Made by a program: the position numbers and the translations under genes | Origin: Treponema phagedenis | Lineage (GTDB): Bacteria; Spirochaetota; Spirochaetia; Treponematales; Treponemataceae | Assembly: GCF_008153345.1 (NCBI RefSeq) | Contig: NZ_CP042818.1 | Span: 992,001-1,056,000 of the forward strand | DNA: 64,000 bases | Reading direction: 5' to 3' | Part shown: positions 8,297 through 17,430 of the stretch, piece by piece | Numbering within the stretch: the first letter of the stretch is position 1 | Layout: each line of letters opens with the position of its first letter | Notes under the pieces: model-generated | Seen by the model: the letters and a program-made list of their open reading frames with translations, nothing else | Told to the model about the DNA's origin: nothing | The model's database searches: none

Positions 8297-9544
8297 ATGA
8301 GCAATACAAATCCACCTGATCTTCCTCCAAAGAAAGAGCTTAAAAAGTTATATACCGGTTATATACCACATTTCAGTATTTTATTGGACCGTTTGGAAGA
8401 ACATCTAAAAGTATTGGTGAAAATCTCTACTACACCCTCATATAAAACAAGAATTAAGACCTTTGAAAGCTATTATCGTAAACTTCTGAAATTTCCTCAG
8501 TATGCAGAAAATACAAATTTTCCCGTATTGACAGATTTACTTGGAATACGGATTATTTGCTCATTTTTGCAAAATTTAACAGAAGTTGAAGAAATCTTAC
8601 GGCAGTATTTCAGTATTATTGAAGTTGAGCGAAAGGGTGCGGACAGAACGTTTAGAGAATTCGGATATGAATCAACCCATATTCTTATAGAAATACCTGC
8701 AGAGTTTCGAGTCGGTTTAACTTTGCCAAAACGACTTATCCTTGAGGTACAAATAAGAACTATTTTGCAAGATGCATGGGCTGAAGTTGAACACGAACTT
8801 GTTTATAAATCGGAATTTTCACCTTTTGATTTACCCTTAAAGCGAAAGCTTGCTTCAATAAATGCGAGTCTAAGCCTTGCGGATATCATTTTTCAGGAAA
8901 TTCGAGACTATCAGAATAAACTGAACGCCGAACTTGACAAACGAAGAGAGGACTTTTATCACAAGGCGGATGTTTTCACACAGAGTATTGTTTTGCCTAC
9001 TGTAAAAACGGATTCTTTAAGCCAAATAACAGATACGGATATTAACAATGGGGATCTTAATCGTCTGGAAACTATTGATGACTTGATTTTATCCGCAATT
9101 GAAGCACATAATAAAATGAATTTTGAAAAAGCTACCGCTATTTATACAAAAATCTTAGAGAAAACTCCAAACGACATAGTTATGGCGGTTGTATATAAGC
9201 ATCGAGGAATGGCTTTCTTTGCTCAAGGAGATTATCAAAGAGCATATAGTGATTTTATGGAAAGCATTGCACATAATCCTGATAATTTCCGGATTTATTA
9301 TTATACGGGGATTGTTTTAAGTATTATGGGGGAGGATGCAAAAGCCATTGATTTTTTTGATCAATCAATATCTTTAAATCAATATCAGTCTCATGTGTAT
9401 TTTCGAAGAGCTTTAGCGAAATATCGATTAAATCGATACGAAGCAGCTTTAAAAGATCTTGATATTTCGGTTTCGCGCGGATTTAGTGCCGATGAAGAAA
9501 AAAAATTACGTGCGGCTATTGCAAAAAAGCTTGATATGGAGTAA
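8297..9544 (+). CDS. RelA/SpoT-domain (p)ppGpp synthetase-like protein fused to TPR
   Basis: A 415-residue protein. Residues about 25-175 are a RelA_SpoT nucleotidyltransferase domain: TDLLGIRIICSF (metal-binding Asp), FGYESTHILIEI (the GYxSxH ring-stacking motif) and LEVQIRTILQDAWAEVEHE (catalytic Glu, Q-x-R-T). Residues about 255-400 are tetratricopeptide repeats (FAQGDYQRAYSDFMESIAHN, KAIDFFDQSISLN, RLNRYEAALKDLD). No HD hydrolase domain is present, so it resembles small alarmone synthetases with a TPR sensing tail. ATG 8297 has only a distant AGGA. Whether it makes (p)ppGpp or another pyrophosphorylated nucleotide cannot be told. It stands alone between terminators. Confidence 0.85.
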   Translation: MSNTNPPDLPPKKELKKLYTGYIPHFSILLDRLEEHLKVLVKISTTPSYKTRIKTFESYYRKLLKFPQYAENTNFPVLTDLLGIRIICSFLQNLTEVEEILRQYFSIIEVERKGADRTFREFGYESTHILIEIPAEFRVGLTLPKRLILEVQIRTILQDAWAEVEHELVYKSEFSPFDLPLKRKLASINASLSLADIIFQEIRDYQNKLNAELDKRREDFYHKADVFTQSIVLPTVKTDSLSQITDTDINNGDLNRLETIDDLILSAIEAHNKMNFEKATAIYTKILEKTPNDIVMAVVYKHRGMAFFAQGDYQRAYSDFMESIAHNPDNFRIYYYTGIVLSIMGEDAKAIDFFDQSISLNQYQSHVYFRRALAKYRLNRYEAALKDLDISVSRGFSADEEKKLRAAIAKKLDME

Positions 9545-9670
9545 TGTATACAACAACTTATAATTTCAAGTTACATAAATCATCGTATGGATAACTAAAG
9601 ATTATCCATTCAATTAAATTTAACAAAGCGATACAAACAGTTTTATTTTTAAGTAAATTTGGAGGTTAGT

Positions 9671-9937
9671 GTGAGTAACAGTGCATCTGCAACAAAGCGA
9701 CATAAGCAAAGCGAAGTTCGGCGCATTAAAAATAGGGCGGTAAAATCTGCCGCACGAACGTGCGCAAAAAAATATCTTGTGGCTGTCGGAGAAAAAGACG
9801 CGGAAAAAGCTCAAGGGCTATTACGAGATTTAACAAAGCAGCTTGATACCGCAGCACGAAAAGGCATCATTAGCAAAAATGCTGCTGCAAGAAAAAAATC
9901 CCGCATGCAAAAATTTTATAACATTTCTTTTGCATAA
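9671..9937 (+). CDS. rpsT: Ribosomal protein S20
   Basis: An 88-residue, Lys/Arg/Ala-rich small-subunit protein that binds 16S rRNA. The opening SNSASATKRHKQSEVRRIKNRAVKS and ending ISKNAAARKKSRMQKFYN are typical of the family, given here only in part. The open frame begins at TTG 9659, but GGAGG (9661-9665) sits five bases before GTG 9671, which is the probable start. A hairpin terminator follows. In T. pallidum I recall S20 also following flaA and preceding an HU-like gene. Confidence 0.93.
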   Translation: MSNSASATKRHKQSEVRRIKNRAVKSAARTCAKKYLVAVGEKDAEKAQGLLRDLTKQLDTAARKGIISKNAAARKKSRMQKFYNISFA

Positions 9938-9954
9938 TAATTAAGAGATTTTAA

Positions 9955-9982
9955 GAAACCGTTTTTGACTAAAAACGGTTTC
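9955..9982 (+). terminator. Hairpin terminator after rpsT
   Basis: Perfect 12-bp inverted repeat GAAACCGTTTTT (9955-9966) and AAAAACGGTTTC (9971-9982), loop GACT. It lacks a long T-tract, so efficiency is uncertain. Confidence 0.6.
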
Positions 9983-9998
9983 AGATCCTGCCTCTTGT

Positions 9999-10310
9999 AT
10001 GAAAAAACAAAAACAAACCCGAGCATCATTAACGGATTTAATATATAGAAAATTCGGCTATGATTACCGTATTACCGCAACAATTGTTGATAGTTTGATT
10101 GAAGAAATGGCTTCCGCCTTAAAACGGGGAGAAACCATTGAATTAAGGAATTTCGGTGTGTTTGAGCTGCAGCATAGAAAATCTTCTATAGGAAGAAATA
10201 TTTCCGCAGGTACAGCTGTAAAAATTCCTGAAAGATATGTTGTTGCGTTTCGTCCCGGAAAAAATTTGCGTGAAGCGGTTAAAGACTATCAACCGGATTC
10301 AGATAAATGA
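9999..10310 (+). CDS. HU/IHF family DNA-binding protein
   Basis: A 103-residue nucleoid protein. The HU fold is visible: LTDLIYRKFGYDYRITATIV helix pair, LKRGETIELRNFGVFEL beta turn, the basic arm GRNISAGTAVKIPERYVVAF and the closing helix FRPGKNLREAV. The N-terminal helix is more divergent than in typical HU. It bends DNA and organises the nucleoid. It sits 16 bases after the rpsT hairpin and just before a dispersed repeat. Confidence 0.92.
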   Translation: MKKQKQTRASLTDLIYRKFGYDYRITATIVDSLIEEMASALKRGETIELRNFGVFELQHRKSSIGRNISAGTAVKIPERYVVAFRPGKNLREAVKDYQPDSDK

Positions 10311-10315
10311 AAACT

Positions 10316-10591
10316 AGTATAGCGTTTTCTAATTAAGTTACTGTTAGTAATCGGAGCGATAGTAGTTTGCAGATTCAGCATTACTATGGTAAGTTGCTCA
10401 CTGTTGCTCAATTCCAAACGATGTTTTGCCCGATACTCCTGCGTAAGCAGGCAAAACTCGTAGGCGAACCAAAGATAGAACTTCCAAGGGTTCGCCCTTG
10501 CGCCGTGTCGAGCTCTTTTTATGGAACTTTTTATGGTTTTTGTAAGGTGTATTAAAAAAATATGATCGAGTTATTAAAAAAACGCTGTGCG
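10316..10591 (+). repeat. Dispersed hairpin repeat, copy A (full, head at left)
   Basis: 276-bp copy of the repeat family. Left end AGTATAGCGTTTT (10316-10328); right end TTATTAAAAAAACGCTGTGC up to 10591 is the degenerate inverse. Inside: the head segment with CTATGGTAAGTTGCTCAC, a module with GATGTTTTGCC and GGCAAAACTCG arms, and GCCGTGTCGAGCTC. The right end runs into the lnt coding region. Confidence 0.75.
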
Positions 10592-12208
10592 AGGAAAGAC
10601 GCACTTTCAGTTTTTGCAATAAATTTTCTTTTTTTAATTATAGCTGCTCTTTTGTTTGCAGTTGCACATCCGAATCCGCTTTTTTCGCACGGCTTCCCGC
10701 CGGCTGCATACATTGCTTTTTTACCTGTTTTTTTGCTTATTCAACGAACAACCCTTATCTTTTCGTTTTTTTGGGGCGCGTTGTACGGCATTGCAAGTTA
10801 TAGTTTATTTGCCTATTGGCTGGCGGTTTTTCATCCGGTTGCCTTATATGTTGTTATCATAATTTATGCGTTTTTTTTGAGTATTGTTTTTTTTCTTTTA
10901 AAACTTGCGGATCGCTATTTTCCGAAATATGGGTTTATCCTCCAATGGCTTATTTGGCTTGGATATGAGTACTGTAAAACAGTTGGATTTTTAGGTTTTC
11001 CTTATGGCATCATCGGGTATTCTCAATGGCGCGTTGTTTTTTTATTGCAGATTGCCGCAATTTTCGGTGTTTGGGCAGTTTCAGCTATTGTGGTATTTCC
11101 GTCAGCCTGGCTTGCTGCAAGCTTGAAAGGTTCTCATGGGCTCAAAGGTGCCGGAAAAAACGTATCGGCATTGTTTATTGAACATAAACTTTCTGCCTGC
11201 ATATGGGTTGTTGCTTTTTTTCTGGTAAGTATTTTCGGCTTTTTTTCTCAAAAAGATTATTCAGCCGAAAAAAAAATGAGGTTGGCACTTATTCAACCGA
11301 ACTCGGATCCATGGCAGGGAAATATTGAGACTTATAAACAAGATTTTCAGATTCTCGCCAAGCTTTCGGATGAAGCCCTTTTACATGAACCGGAAACCGA
11401 GCTTGTTGTGTGGCCTGAAACAGCTTTTATACCGAGGATTGATTGGCACTATCGGTACCGTGAAGATAGGGCTGCTTTTAATCTTGTGTCCGATTTGCTT
11501 ACTTATATCGATTCAAAAAATACAGCCTTTTTGATTGGAAATGATGATGCGATAAAAGCAAATGTGAATGGATTTCCGGAAAGGCTTGATTATAATGCGG
11601 CTCTTTTATTTATTCCCCAAAAAAATACAATACCGCCGCAACCTGCAAAATACTGGAAAAAGCATCTGGTGCCTTTTACTGAACATTTTCCGTATAAAAG
11701 TATTTTTCCGAATATCCATCAATTGCTGATAGAACATGATACTCATTTTTGGGAAAAGGGGGCTGAATTTTCCGTTTTTAATGTAAATGCTGTTAAATTT
11801 TCCGTTCCGATCTGTTTTGAGGATAGTTTCGGGTATATCTCGCGGGAGTTTATAAAACGCGGTGCTCAGGTATTAATAAATATTTCAAATGATGCTTGGG
11901 CAAAAAGCTTGCCGTGCCAAAATCAACATTTAAGCATGGCGGTATTTCGAGCAGTGGAAAACCGCGTTTCAATGGTGCGTGCAACCGCTTCAGGGCAGAC
12001 GGTTGCTATTGATCCGAACGGTAGAATTATTGCAGAGGCAGAGCCCTTTGTGCAAACTTTTTTATCCGCTGAAATTCCCGTAATAGCGAAGCCTTCTTCT
12101 TTGTATCTTTTTTTTGGGGATGGTTTGGGAGTATTTTTTTTGATTGCTGGCTTGGGACTCTTGATTAATGGTTTGATACAAAATATAGTTAGTAAAAAGG
12201 ATGAATAA
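10562..12208 (+). CDS. lnt: Apolipoprotein N-acyltransferase
   Basis: Inner-membrane enzyme that adds the third acyl chain to the N-terminal cysteine of lipoproteins. 548 residues with about seven N-terminal membrane helices (residues 15-235), then a nitrilase-like periplasmic domain (about 240-510). The catalytic Glu (VVWPETAF), Lys (KYWKKHLVPF) and Cys (VPICFEDSFG) are all present, followed by a C-terminal helix. The start ATG 10562 and the first ~10 codons lie inside the right end of dispersed repeat A, and AAGGTG 12 bases upstream is also repeat DNA. No other good start is seen before the first helix, so the repeat seems to have supplied the translation start. It precedes the bactofilin gene. 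Confidence 0.92.
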   Translation: MIELLKKRCARKDALSVFAINFLFLIIAALLFAVAHPNPLFSHGFPPAAYIAFLPVFLLIQRTTLIFSFFWGALYGIASYSLFAYWLAVFHPVALYVVIIIYAFFLSIVFFLLKLADRYFPKYGFILQWLIWLGYEYCKTVGFLGFPYGIIGYSQWRVVFLLQIAAIFGVWAVSAIVVFPSAWLAASLKGSHGLKGAGKNVSALFIEHKLSACIWVVAFFLVSIFGFFSQKDYSAEKKMRLALIQPNSDPWQGNIETYKQDFQILAKLSDEALLHEPETELVVWPETAFIPRIDWHYRYREDRAAFNLVSDLLTYIDSKNTAFLIGNDDAIKANVNGFPERLDYNAALLFIPQKNTIPPQPAKYWKKHLVPFTEHFPYKSIFPNIHQLLIEHDTHFWEKGAEFSVFNVNAVKFSVPICFEDSFGYISREFIKRGAQVLINISNDAWAKSLPCQNQHLSMAVFRAVENRVSMVRATASGQTVAIDPNGRIIAEAEPFVQTFLSAEIPVIAKPSSLYLFFGDGLGVFFLIAGLGLLINGLIQNIVSKKDE

Positions 12209-12290
12209 TTTAAGAAGAGATAAAGTGTTGCCGGTAAAATCCGTAATAACGGAAGTCTCTTATATATTTTACTTTGTTGTTGAGGAAAAA

Positions 12291-12704
12291 ATGAAAAGCT
12301 TTGAGAAAGGAAAAGATAAAAACATTACAATTTTGGGACGAGAAACCATTTTTGACGGTATTATGAAATTTACCGAAAATCTTTCAATCCGAGGAAAATT
12401 TACGGGAATTATTGATGCTCAAGGAGCATTAATAGTGGAAAAAGATGCGGCGTGTAAAGTACAATATGCTCGAGTTGTTTCTGCTGCAATAGACGGAAAA
12501 TTTGAAGGTAATATAACTGCGGTCGATAGGGTAGAAATGCGTACAGGCTCCGTTGTTTCAGGCAATGTTACCTCCTCAAGAATTAGAATAGCCGATGATG
12601 TTGATTTTGAAGGTTCTGTACAAATGTTGCAAGATACGATAAACCAAAATCCGGATATTTTTTCGATTCAGTCGGAACAATTAAAAGAAAAATTTAGGCG
12701 ATAG
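12291..12704 (+). CDS. Bactofilin (polymer-forming cytoskeletal protein)
   Basis: A 137-residue protein with the bactofilin (DUF583) beta-helix: short repeated turns such as LSIRGKFTGIID, ALIVEKDAACKVQ, AAIDGKFEGNITAVDRVEM, GSVVSGNVTSSRIRI. It polymerises into filaments without nucleotide and is linked to cell shape. I chose ATG 12291 (TGAGGA nine bases upstream); the frame is open from 12201, where it would overlap the end of lnt. The neighbours lnt and cinA are co-directional with small gaps, so an operon is likely. Confidence 0.85.
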   Translation: MKSFEKGKDKNITILGRETIFDGIMKFTENLSIRGKFTGIIDAQGALIVEKDAACKVQYARVVSAAIDGKFEGNITAVDRVEMRTGSVVSGNVTSSRIRIADDVDFEGSVQMLQDTINQNPDIFSIQSEQLKEKFRR

Positions 12705-12711
12705 TCTTGTG

Positions 12712-13215
12712 ATGACTAATGCGGAAAAAGTTTTTAAAGCGCTGAAACGACAGAATAAAATGCTGATTACTGCGGAATCTCTTACCGGAGGTTTGATAGC
12801 GGAGAAAATAACTGAAATTTCAGGTGCATCCGATGTGCTTTGGGGGGCCTTTGTGGTATATAATCCTGAGGCGAAACAAAAGCTTTTGGGAATTTCTAGC
12901 TCATTTTTAAAAACTTATGGTATTGTGAGCGAAGAAACCGCAAAGAAAATGGCGGAAAACGCTTTGAAAAAAATTGGAGACTGTAACAAAAAACTGGCTT
13001 ATGCAATCGGCATTACGGGAATCGCAGGCCCTACCGGGGGTACTCCCGATACTCCTGTCGGAACGGTATGTATCGGTATTGCAGAAAAAGCAGGTGATAC
13101 TATAATTGTAAAAACAAAAATTGAGGTTTTTTCAGGGTCGCGAAATGAAATTCGGGAGAAAGCAGCTGAAACCGCTTTGAGCTTACTTTCTAAGTACTTG
13201 ACAGAAAAAAAATAA
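12712..13215 (+). CDS. CinA-like nicotinamide-nucleotide amidase (PncC)
   Basis: A 168-residue single-domain member of the CinA C-terminal family, which deamidates NMN in NAD recycling. Family marks: LLITAESLTGGLIAEKIT (here MLITAESLTGG), GASDVLWGAFVVYNPEAK, YGIVSEETAKKMAENA and AIGITGIAGPTGGTPDTPVGTV. GTG 12709 and ATG 12712 are adjacent possible starts; the preceding gene ends 4 to 8 bases earlier. No N-terminal molybdopterin-like domain, so it is PncC-sized and not full-length CinA. Confidence 0.88.
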   Translation: MTNAEKVFKALKRQNKMLITAESLTGGLIAEKITEISGASDVLWGAFVVYNPEAKQKLLGISSSFLKTYGIVSEETAKKMAENALKKIGDCNKKLAYAIGITGIAGPTGGTPDTPVGTVCIGIAEKAGDTIIVKTKIEVFSGSRNEIREKAAETALSLLSKYLTEKK

Positions 13216-13220
13216 AAGAG

Positions 13221-13248
13221 TTATAATAGAGAAGCTTCCCTATTATAA
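13221..13248. repeat. 28-bp palindrome upstream of rho
   Basis: TTATAATAG (13221-13229) and CTATTATAA (13240-13248) flank GAAGCTTC, making a nearly perfect palindrome with a HindIII-type centre. It lies 6 bases after the cinA-like stop and 85 bases before rho. It has no T-tract, so it could be an operator, a terminator or a processed RNA hairpin. Confidence 0.5.
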
Positions 13249-13332
13249 AAGAAAATCAGGCATTATTATATATTCTGCAAACTAGTGATTTATATATACA
13301 TTTACTATACATTTTAACAATGGAGAATTCCA

Positions 13333-14916
13333 ATGACAGTAATTAAAGTCCGTCGTTCATCTGAGGCTGCTGAAAATTCCGGTGATATTACCGGTGGACA
13401 AGGAGAATTGAATTTAGAGGCTGAAACTTTGCAAGAACAAACGGAAATGAAGGTTGACGAACAAGAAGCGCAGGAAGAGACTGAAAAAAAACCTGCACAA
13501 AAACCGCGTATTCGTAAACGCGCCGCGCAAGGTGCGTCTGCCAGAAGCTCTGCGGCGGGTAGATCGCGAAAAACAGCCGCTGCAAAAGCGCTAACAGAAA
13601 GTGCCGCAGATTCTTCAGAGAGTGCTGAAAATATCGAAAATAAACCGAAACTTGTTATCAATGATTTAACCATGATGGGATTACACGCATTGCGCGATAT
13701 TGCATCGCAATACGGTATTCCGCACGAAGACATGGTTGCAATGAAAAAACAGGAAATTATTTTTTATATTCTTAAGAATCACACTGCTGCCGGCGGCATT
13801 ATTTTTGCCTCCGGCTCTCTTGAAACTTTGCCGGACGGGTACGGGTTTTTGCGGTCTCCTCAAAACAATTATTTGCCCGGTTCGGATGATATTTATATCT
13901 CTCCCAGTCAAATCCGGCTATTCAATCTTAAAACCGGGGATACGGTATATGGGCAAATACGTTCTCCAAAAGAGGGTGAGCGATTTTTTGCGCTTTTACG
14001 GGTAGAGTCGGTAAACTTTGAAGATGTTTCAAAATCACAAACAAGGATCCCTTTTGATAACTTAACGCCGCTTTATCCGAAAGAGAAGTTGAATCTCGAA
14101 ACGACCACGGAAGAGATTTCGACAAGGATTATGAACCTGTTTTGTCCTATTGGAAAAGGTCAGCGAGCGTTAATTGTTGCACCTCCCAGAACCGGTAAAA
14201 CAATCCTTATGCAGAAAATTGCGAATGCAATCACTGAAAATCATCCCGAAGTGTATCTGATCGTCTTGCTTATCGACGAGCGTCCTGAAGAAGTTACCGA
14301 TATGGAGCGAACGGTAAAAGCGGAGGTTATTTCTTCAACTTTTGATGAGCAGGCAACACTTCATGTGCAGGTTGCAGAGATGGTGTTAGAAAAAGCAAAG
14401 CGGCTTGTGGAGCATAAAAAAGATGTGGTTATTCTTCTTGACTCAATTACTCGTCTTGCCCGCGCCTATAACCAAACAGTACCCACGTCGGGTAAAGTGC
14501 TTTCTGGCGGTGTTGACTCTAATGCCTTGCACAGACCTAAACGATTTTTCGGTGCGGCACGTAATATTCAGGAAGGGGGAAGCTTAACTATTATTGCAAC
14601 CGCTTTGATAGAAACCGGAAGTCGTATGGATGAGGTTATTTTTGAGGAATTCAAGGGAACCGGAAATATGGAAATAAGTCTTGATCGAAGATTATCCGAT
14701 CGCAGACTTTTTCCTGCAATTAATATTAAAAAATCGGGCACAAGAAAAGAAGAGCTTTTGCTTACCGAGGAAGAGTTGCAGCGTATTTGGGTTTTGCGCA
14801 AGGTTATCAATCCAATGGATGATGCGGAAATCATAGAATTGCTTATTGATAAAATGAAAAAAACAAAAGATAATAAAGCTTTCCTCAACTCAATGAATAC
14901 AGGAGCCCTTGTCTAA
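13333..14916 (+). CDS. rho: Transcription termination factor Rho
   Basis: Hexameric RNA helicase that ends transcription at C-rich, unstructured RNA. 527 residues. Residues 1-95 are a low-complexity acidic then basic extension ([13 protein letters not shown]). The Rho N-terminal domain and the cold-shock-like RNA-binding domain follow ([11 protein letters not shown]). The ATPase core holds Walker [13 protein letters not shown], Walker [17 protein letters not shown] and the Q-loop region [21 protein letters not shown]. The start has GGAG 8 bases upstream. The charged insertion before the N-terminal domain is longer than in E. coli Rho, as in several high-order spirochaete and actinobacterial Rho proteins. 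Confidence 0.97.
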   Translation: MTVIKVRRSSEAAENSGDITGGQGELNLEAETLQEQTEMKVDEQEAQEETEKKPAQKPRIRKRAAQGASARSSAAGRSRKTAAAKALTESAADSSESAENIENKPKLVINDLTMMGLHALRDIASQYGIPHEDMVAMKKQEIIFYILKNHTAAGGIIFASGSLETLPDGYGFLRSPQNNYLPGSDDIYISPSQIRLFNLKTGDTVYGQIRSPKEGERFFALLRVESVNFEDVSKSQTRIPFDNLTPLYPKEKLNLETTTEEISTRIMNLFCPIGKGQRALIVAPPRTGKTILMQKIANAITENHPEVYLIVLLIDERPEEVTDMERTVKAEVISSTFDEQATLHVQVAEMVLEKAKRLVEHKKDVVILLDSITRLARAYNQTVPTSGKVLSGGVDSNALHRPKRFFGAARNIQEGGSLTIIATALIETGSRMDEVIFEEFKGTGNMEISLDRRLSDRRLFPAINIKKSGTRKEELLLTEEELQRIWVLRKVINPMDDAEIIELLIDKMKKTKDNKAFLNSMNTGALV

Positions 14917-15140
14917 AATTATAAAAAGAAGTATATTAGTGTCAAAACCAAACAATGTTTTTAGCTATTGAAAACCATCAGTCAAAATGAATCGCAAAAA
15001 ATTTTGATAAACAGGCAAGTTTACGTTAATGCTTGCGCTTATCCGATGTGTTTTTGTTTTATAGTAAAACATCACGTATAAAACTGTGTTTTTTAGGTTT
15101 GATCTTGAAAAACATATAAAAATTTTTATGGGAGCGGATT

Positions 15141-15344
15141 ATGCAAAAGGATATTCATCCTCGTTATGAAGAAACAAAGATTACCTGCGCATGCGGGAAC
15201 GTTATTGAAACAAAATCTACGGTAAAAGATCTGAAGGTGGAAATTTGTTCAGCCTGCCATCCCTTTTTTACCGGAAAACAAAAGCTTGTTGATACGGCAG
15301 GACGTATCGATCGGTTCAAAAAGCGATATAGCATTAAAGATTAA
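15141..15344 (+). CDS. rpmE: Ribosomal protein L31, zinc-binding type
   Basis: A 67-residue large-subunit protein. The opening [20 protein letters not shown] and the spacing of CxC (residues 16-18) and CxxC (CSAC, about 37-40) show the zinc-binding C+ form. The start ATG follows GGGAGCGG. It is separated from rho by 224 AT-rich bases in which I see no gene, and a long hairpin terminator begins at its stop codon. Confidence 0.95.
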   Translation: MQKDIHPRYEETKITCACGNVIETKSTVKDLKVEICSACHPFFTGKQKLVDTAGRIDRFKKRYSIKD

Positions 15345-15388
15345 AAATATAATGCAAAGTAGTTATGCTACTTTGCATTATATTTTTT
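15343..15388. terminator. Long hairpin terminator after rpmE
   Basis: Perfect 20-bp stem (15343-15362 with 15368-15387) with a 5-nt loop TTATG, ending in a run of T. It begins at the rpmE stop codon. With A-rich left arm it could work on both strands. Confidence 0.88.
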
Positions 15389-15406
15389 GACTTTGGACAG
15401 GTACTT

Positions 15407-15838
15407 ATGGAATGGTATATTTGGCTTATCATCGGAATCGCCTGTATAGGACTTGAATTAGTAATACCCGGCTTGGTAATAATCTTTTTCGGGTTCGGTG
15501 CCGTAGGGGTAGGGTTGTTAACCTTTATTCCGTTTGTTGATCATTATCTATGGGTACAAATCTTTCTTTTTATTATATTTTCTTTTTCATCTCTCTTTTT
15601 TCTTCGGAAACGATTTACCGGGGTTTTTACCGGCACAGTTTTCGGTGAGGATATCAAAAAAGATGCAGCGAATGAATTTGCGGAAGTGATTGAAGAAATA
15701 ACTCCGCATAAAGAGGGTCGTATAAAATATGCCGGAACAACGTGGAATGCCCGCTCGTTATCGGAAGAACTTATTCCGCCAGGGACTTCGGTTCGGGTTT
15801 TACGTCGCGAGGGCATGGCCTATGTGGTAGATGTATAG
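15407..15838 (+). CDS. NfeD-like membrane protein
   Basis: About 143 residues: two or three N-terminal membrane helices (YIWLIIGIACIGLELVIPG, GFGAVGVGLLTFIPF, IFLFIIFSFSSLFFL) and a C-terminal OB-fold (residues about 90-143; GRIKYAGTTWNARS, SVRVLRREGMAYVVDV). NfeD proteins work with stomatins or SPFH proteases; no partner is in the window. I chose ATG 15407; the frame stays open to 15365 but that lies inside the terminator hairpin. GGACAGG lies upstream of 15407. Confidence 0.82.
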   Translation: MEWYIWLIIGIACIGLELVIPGLVIIFFGFGAVGVGLLTFIPFVDHYLWVQIFLFIIFSFSSLFFLRKRFTGVFTGTVFGEDIKKDAANEFAEVIEEITPHKEGRIKYAGTTWNARSLSEELIPPGTSVRVLRREGMAYVVDV

Positions 15839-15906
15839 ACGATCAGTGCCTTCGCCAACGACAATTATTATAAAACAAAACTTTAGTTAATTTTTAATAG
15901 CATAAT

Positions 15907-17037
15907 TTACATGTTATATTCATAAATTCGGTATGTAATATACTGTTTTGCGCCGAATTTTTCTATGTCTTTTGCCATAAATTGATTATATTCCCATACT
16001 TGTGAGCCTTCCAAATGAATAAAACCTTTTGCAATCGCATTTTGATGGGACTGTAAATAAATTGCAGGAGCGACCCCTTTGCTTCGATATGCAGGGTCAA
16101 CAAACAATACCAGCATCCTCACTGATGTGAGTCGCTTTTTATACCACAGAAATTTTAAAAACCCAAAGGGGAAAATTCTGCCCTTCATTTTGCGCAAAAT
16201 CTCATTATAATTGGGAATAGTAATATTAAATCCGATCGGCTCGTCTTTATCGTTTCTTGCAATAAAAATTAAATCAGGATCAGCAAAAGGCGCTAGCTGC
16301 TTTACAATCATGTCAACATCGCCTTTAGTTATCGGCATAAAATCTTCCCACTCATCCGGTAAGGAATTTTGTAAAACTTTTAGAATATCTGCTGAATCCC
16401 GCTCTAAACCTTCTTTTAAATTTATTTTATCAAGGCGAAAGTGAAAGCGTTCCATGAGCTTTGGGATAAGAGCCTGATAGCGGCTTACATCAATTTTTCT
16501 TAAATCCGCATAATATGCGTAACAATCGCAGTATTTTTGAAAGCCATATTGGGTAAAAAGGTCGTTATAATATTGATGATTATAAATATTCATAATAAAA
16601 GCCGGCGTATCAAAATTATCGATAATCATTCCTCGTGTATCATCCCCTGCCGGCAAAGACATCGGCCCCTTGATTCTGTTCATTCCTCGTTCTTTAAGCC
16701 AATCCTTTGCATAATCGAACATGGCTTTTGCAACCTCAAAATCATTGATACATTCAAACTGAGACAGATAACCGGTATGCATATTTCGATATGCATTAAG
16801 GTGTTCGTCGATTCCTATTAAAAGTCTGCCAACTGTTTCACCGTTTTTTTGAGCTATTATTTTTACGTGTGGACCTACATCTAAAAGCATATTATTAACA
16901 CCGCAAACATATTTTTTATATTCGCTTATTAAAGGCGGGCACCAGTTTGGATTATTTTTATAAATTTTAAATGGAAGCATCGTAAATTCATGCAACCTTT
17001 TACCTTTTTCTATGTTTAAAATAGTAACGTTACTCAT
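15907..17037 (-). CDS. GNAT-like acyltransferase of unknown substrate
   Basis: A 376-residue protein with two GNAT-like halves. The C-terminal half (about residues 250-370) has the core of an acyl-CoA N-acyltransferase: LIFIARNDKDEPIGFNI, MLVLFVDPAYRSKGVAPAIY (the acetyl-CoA-binding loop) and HLEGSQVWEYN. The N-terminal half contains YKNNPNWCPPL and GPMSLPAGDDTRGM, a pattern known from large hypothetical proteins in many bacteria. Function is unknown. It stands alone on the minus strand between plus-strand genes. Confidence 0.7.
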   Translation of the reverse strand: MSNVTILNIEKGKRLHEFTMLPFKIYKNNPNWCPPLISEYKKYVCGVNNMLLDVGPHVKIIAQKNGETVGRLLIGIDEHLNAYRNMHTGYLSQFECINDFEVAKAMFDYAKDWLKERGMNRIKGPMSLPAGDDTRGMIIDNFDTPAFIMNIYNHQYYNDLFTQYGFQKYCDCYAYYADLRKIDVSRYQALIPKLMERFHFRLDKINLKEGLERDSADILKVLQNSLPDEWEDFMPITKGDVDMIVKQLAPFADPDLIFIARNDKDEPIGFNITIPNYNEILRKMKGRIFPFGFLKFLWYKKRLTSVRMLVLFVDPAYRSKGVAPAIYLQSHQNAIAKGFIHLEGSQVWEYNQFMAKDIEKFGAKQYITYRIYEYNM

Positions 17038-17430
17038 ATTGAATCCTTAAATAGTAAATCCGTCGTTTCAAAAGGCATTTTGAATCGACAGTGATAGTTT
17101 TCTTGTTACAGCTATATGCGCAACAAAACACAATAACCATACGCAAGTGGTTAAATATCGACTAGATAATGTTTGCGGTAGGCTATTAAGGTCACTGCTT
17201 GAATTTTACAGGTATCAATTTTCAAGGTATAACTCGATAAATACAATTAAATTCAGAAGCCGCTTATTCTAACTTTCACCACATTAAATGTCAATAGTTT
17301 TGTGTTCAGTCTTTTTATTAGGGGTTTTGCTCACTTTACTTTATTCAAATGAATAGAATTTTTTTTTTATATACACTATACTATAGTTCTTATATAAATA
17401 AAGATTCAAATACGTAAATAGGAGACTTTT
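17038..17430. other. 393-bp intergenic region before pyruvate kinase
   Basis: AT-rich, no gene seen on either strand. A TATACT hexamer at 17377-17382 could be the -10 of the pyk promoter, but I see no good -35. It also holds the 5' region of the divergent GNAT-like gene. Confidence 0.4.

Noticed and set aside
14917-15140. tRNA or other RNA gene between rho and rpmE, and tRNAs in other gaps
   Set aside because: No cloverleaf with the conserved GTTCRA and acceptor stem was found in any intergenic region that I read.
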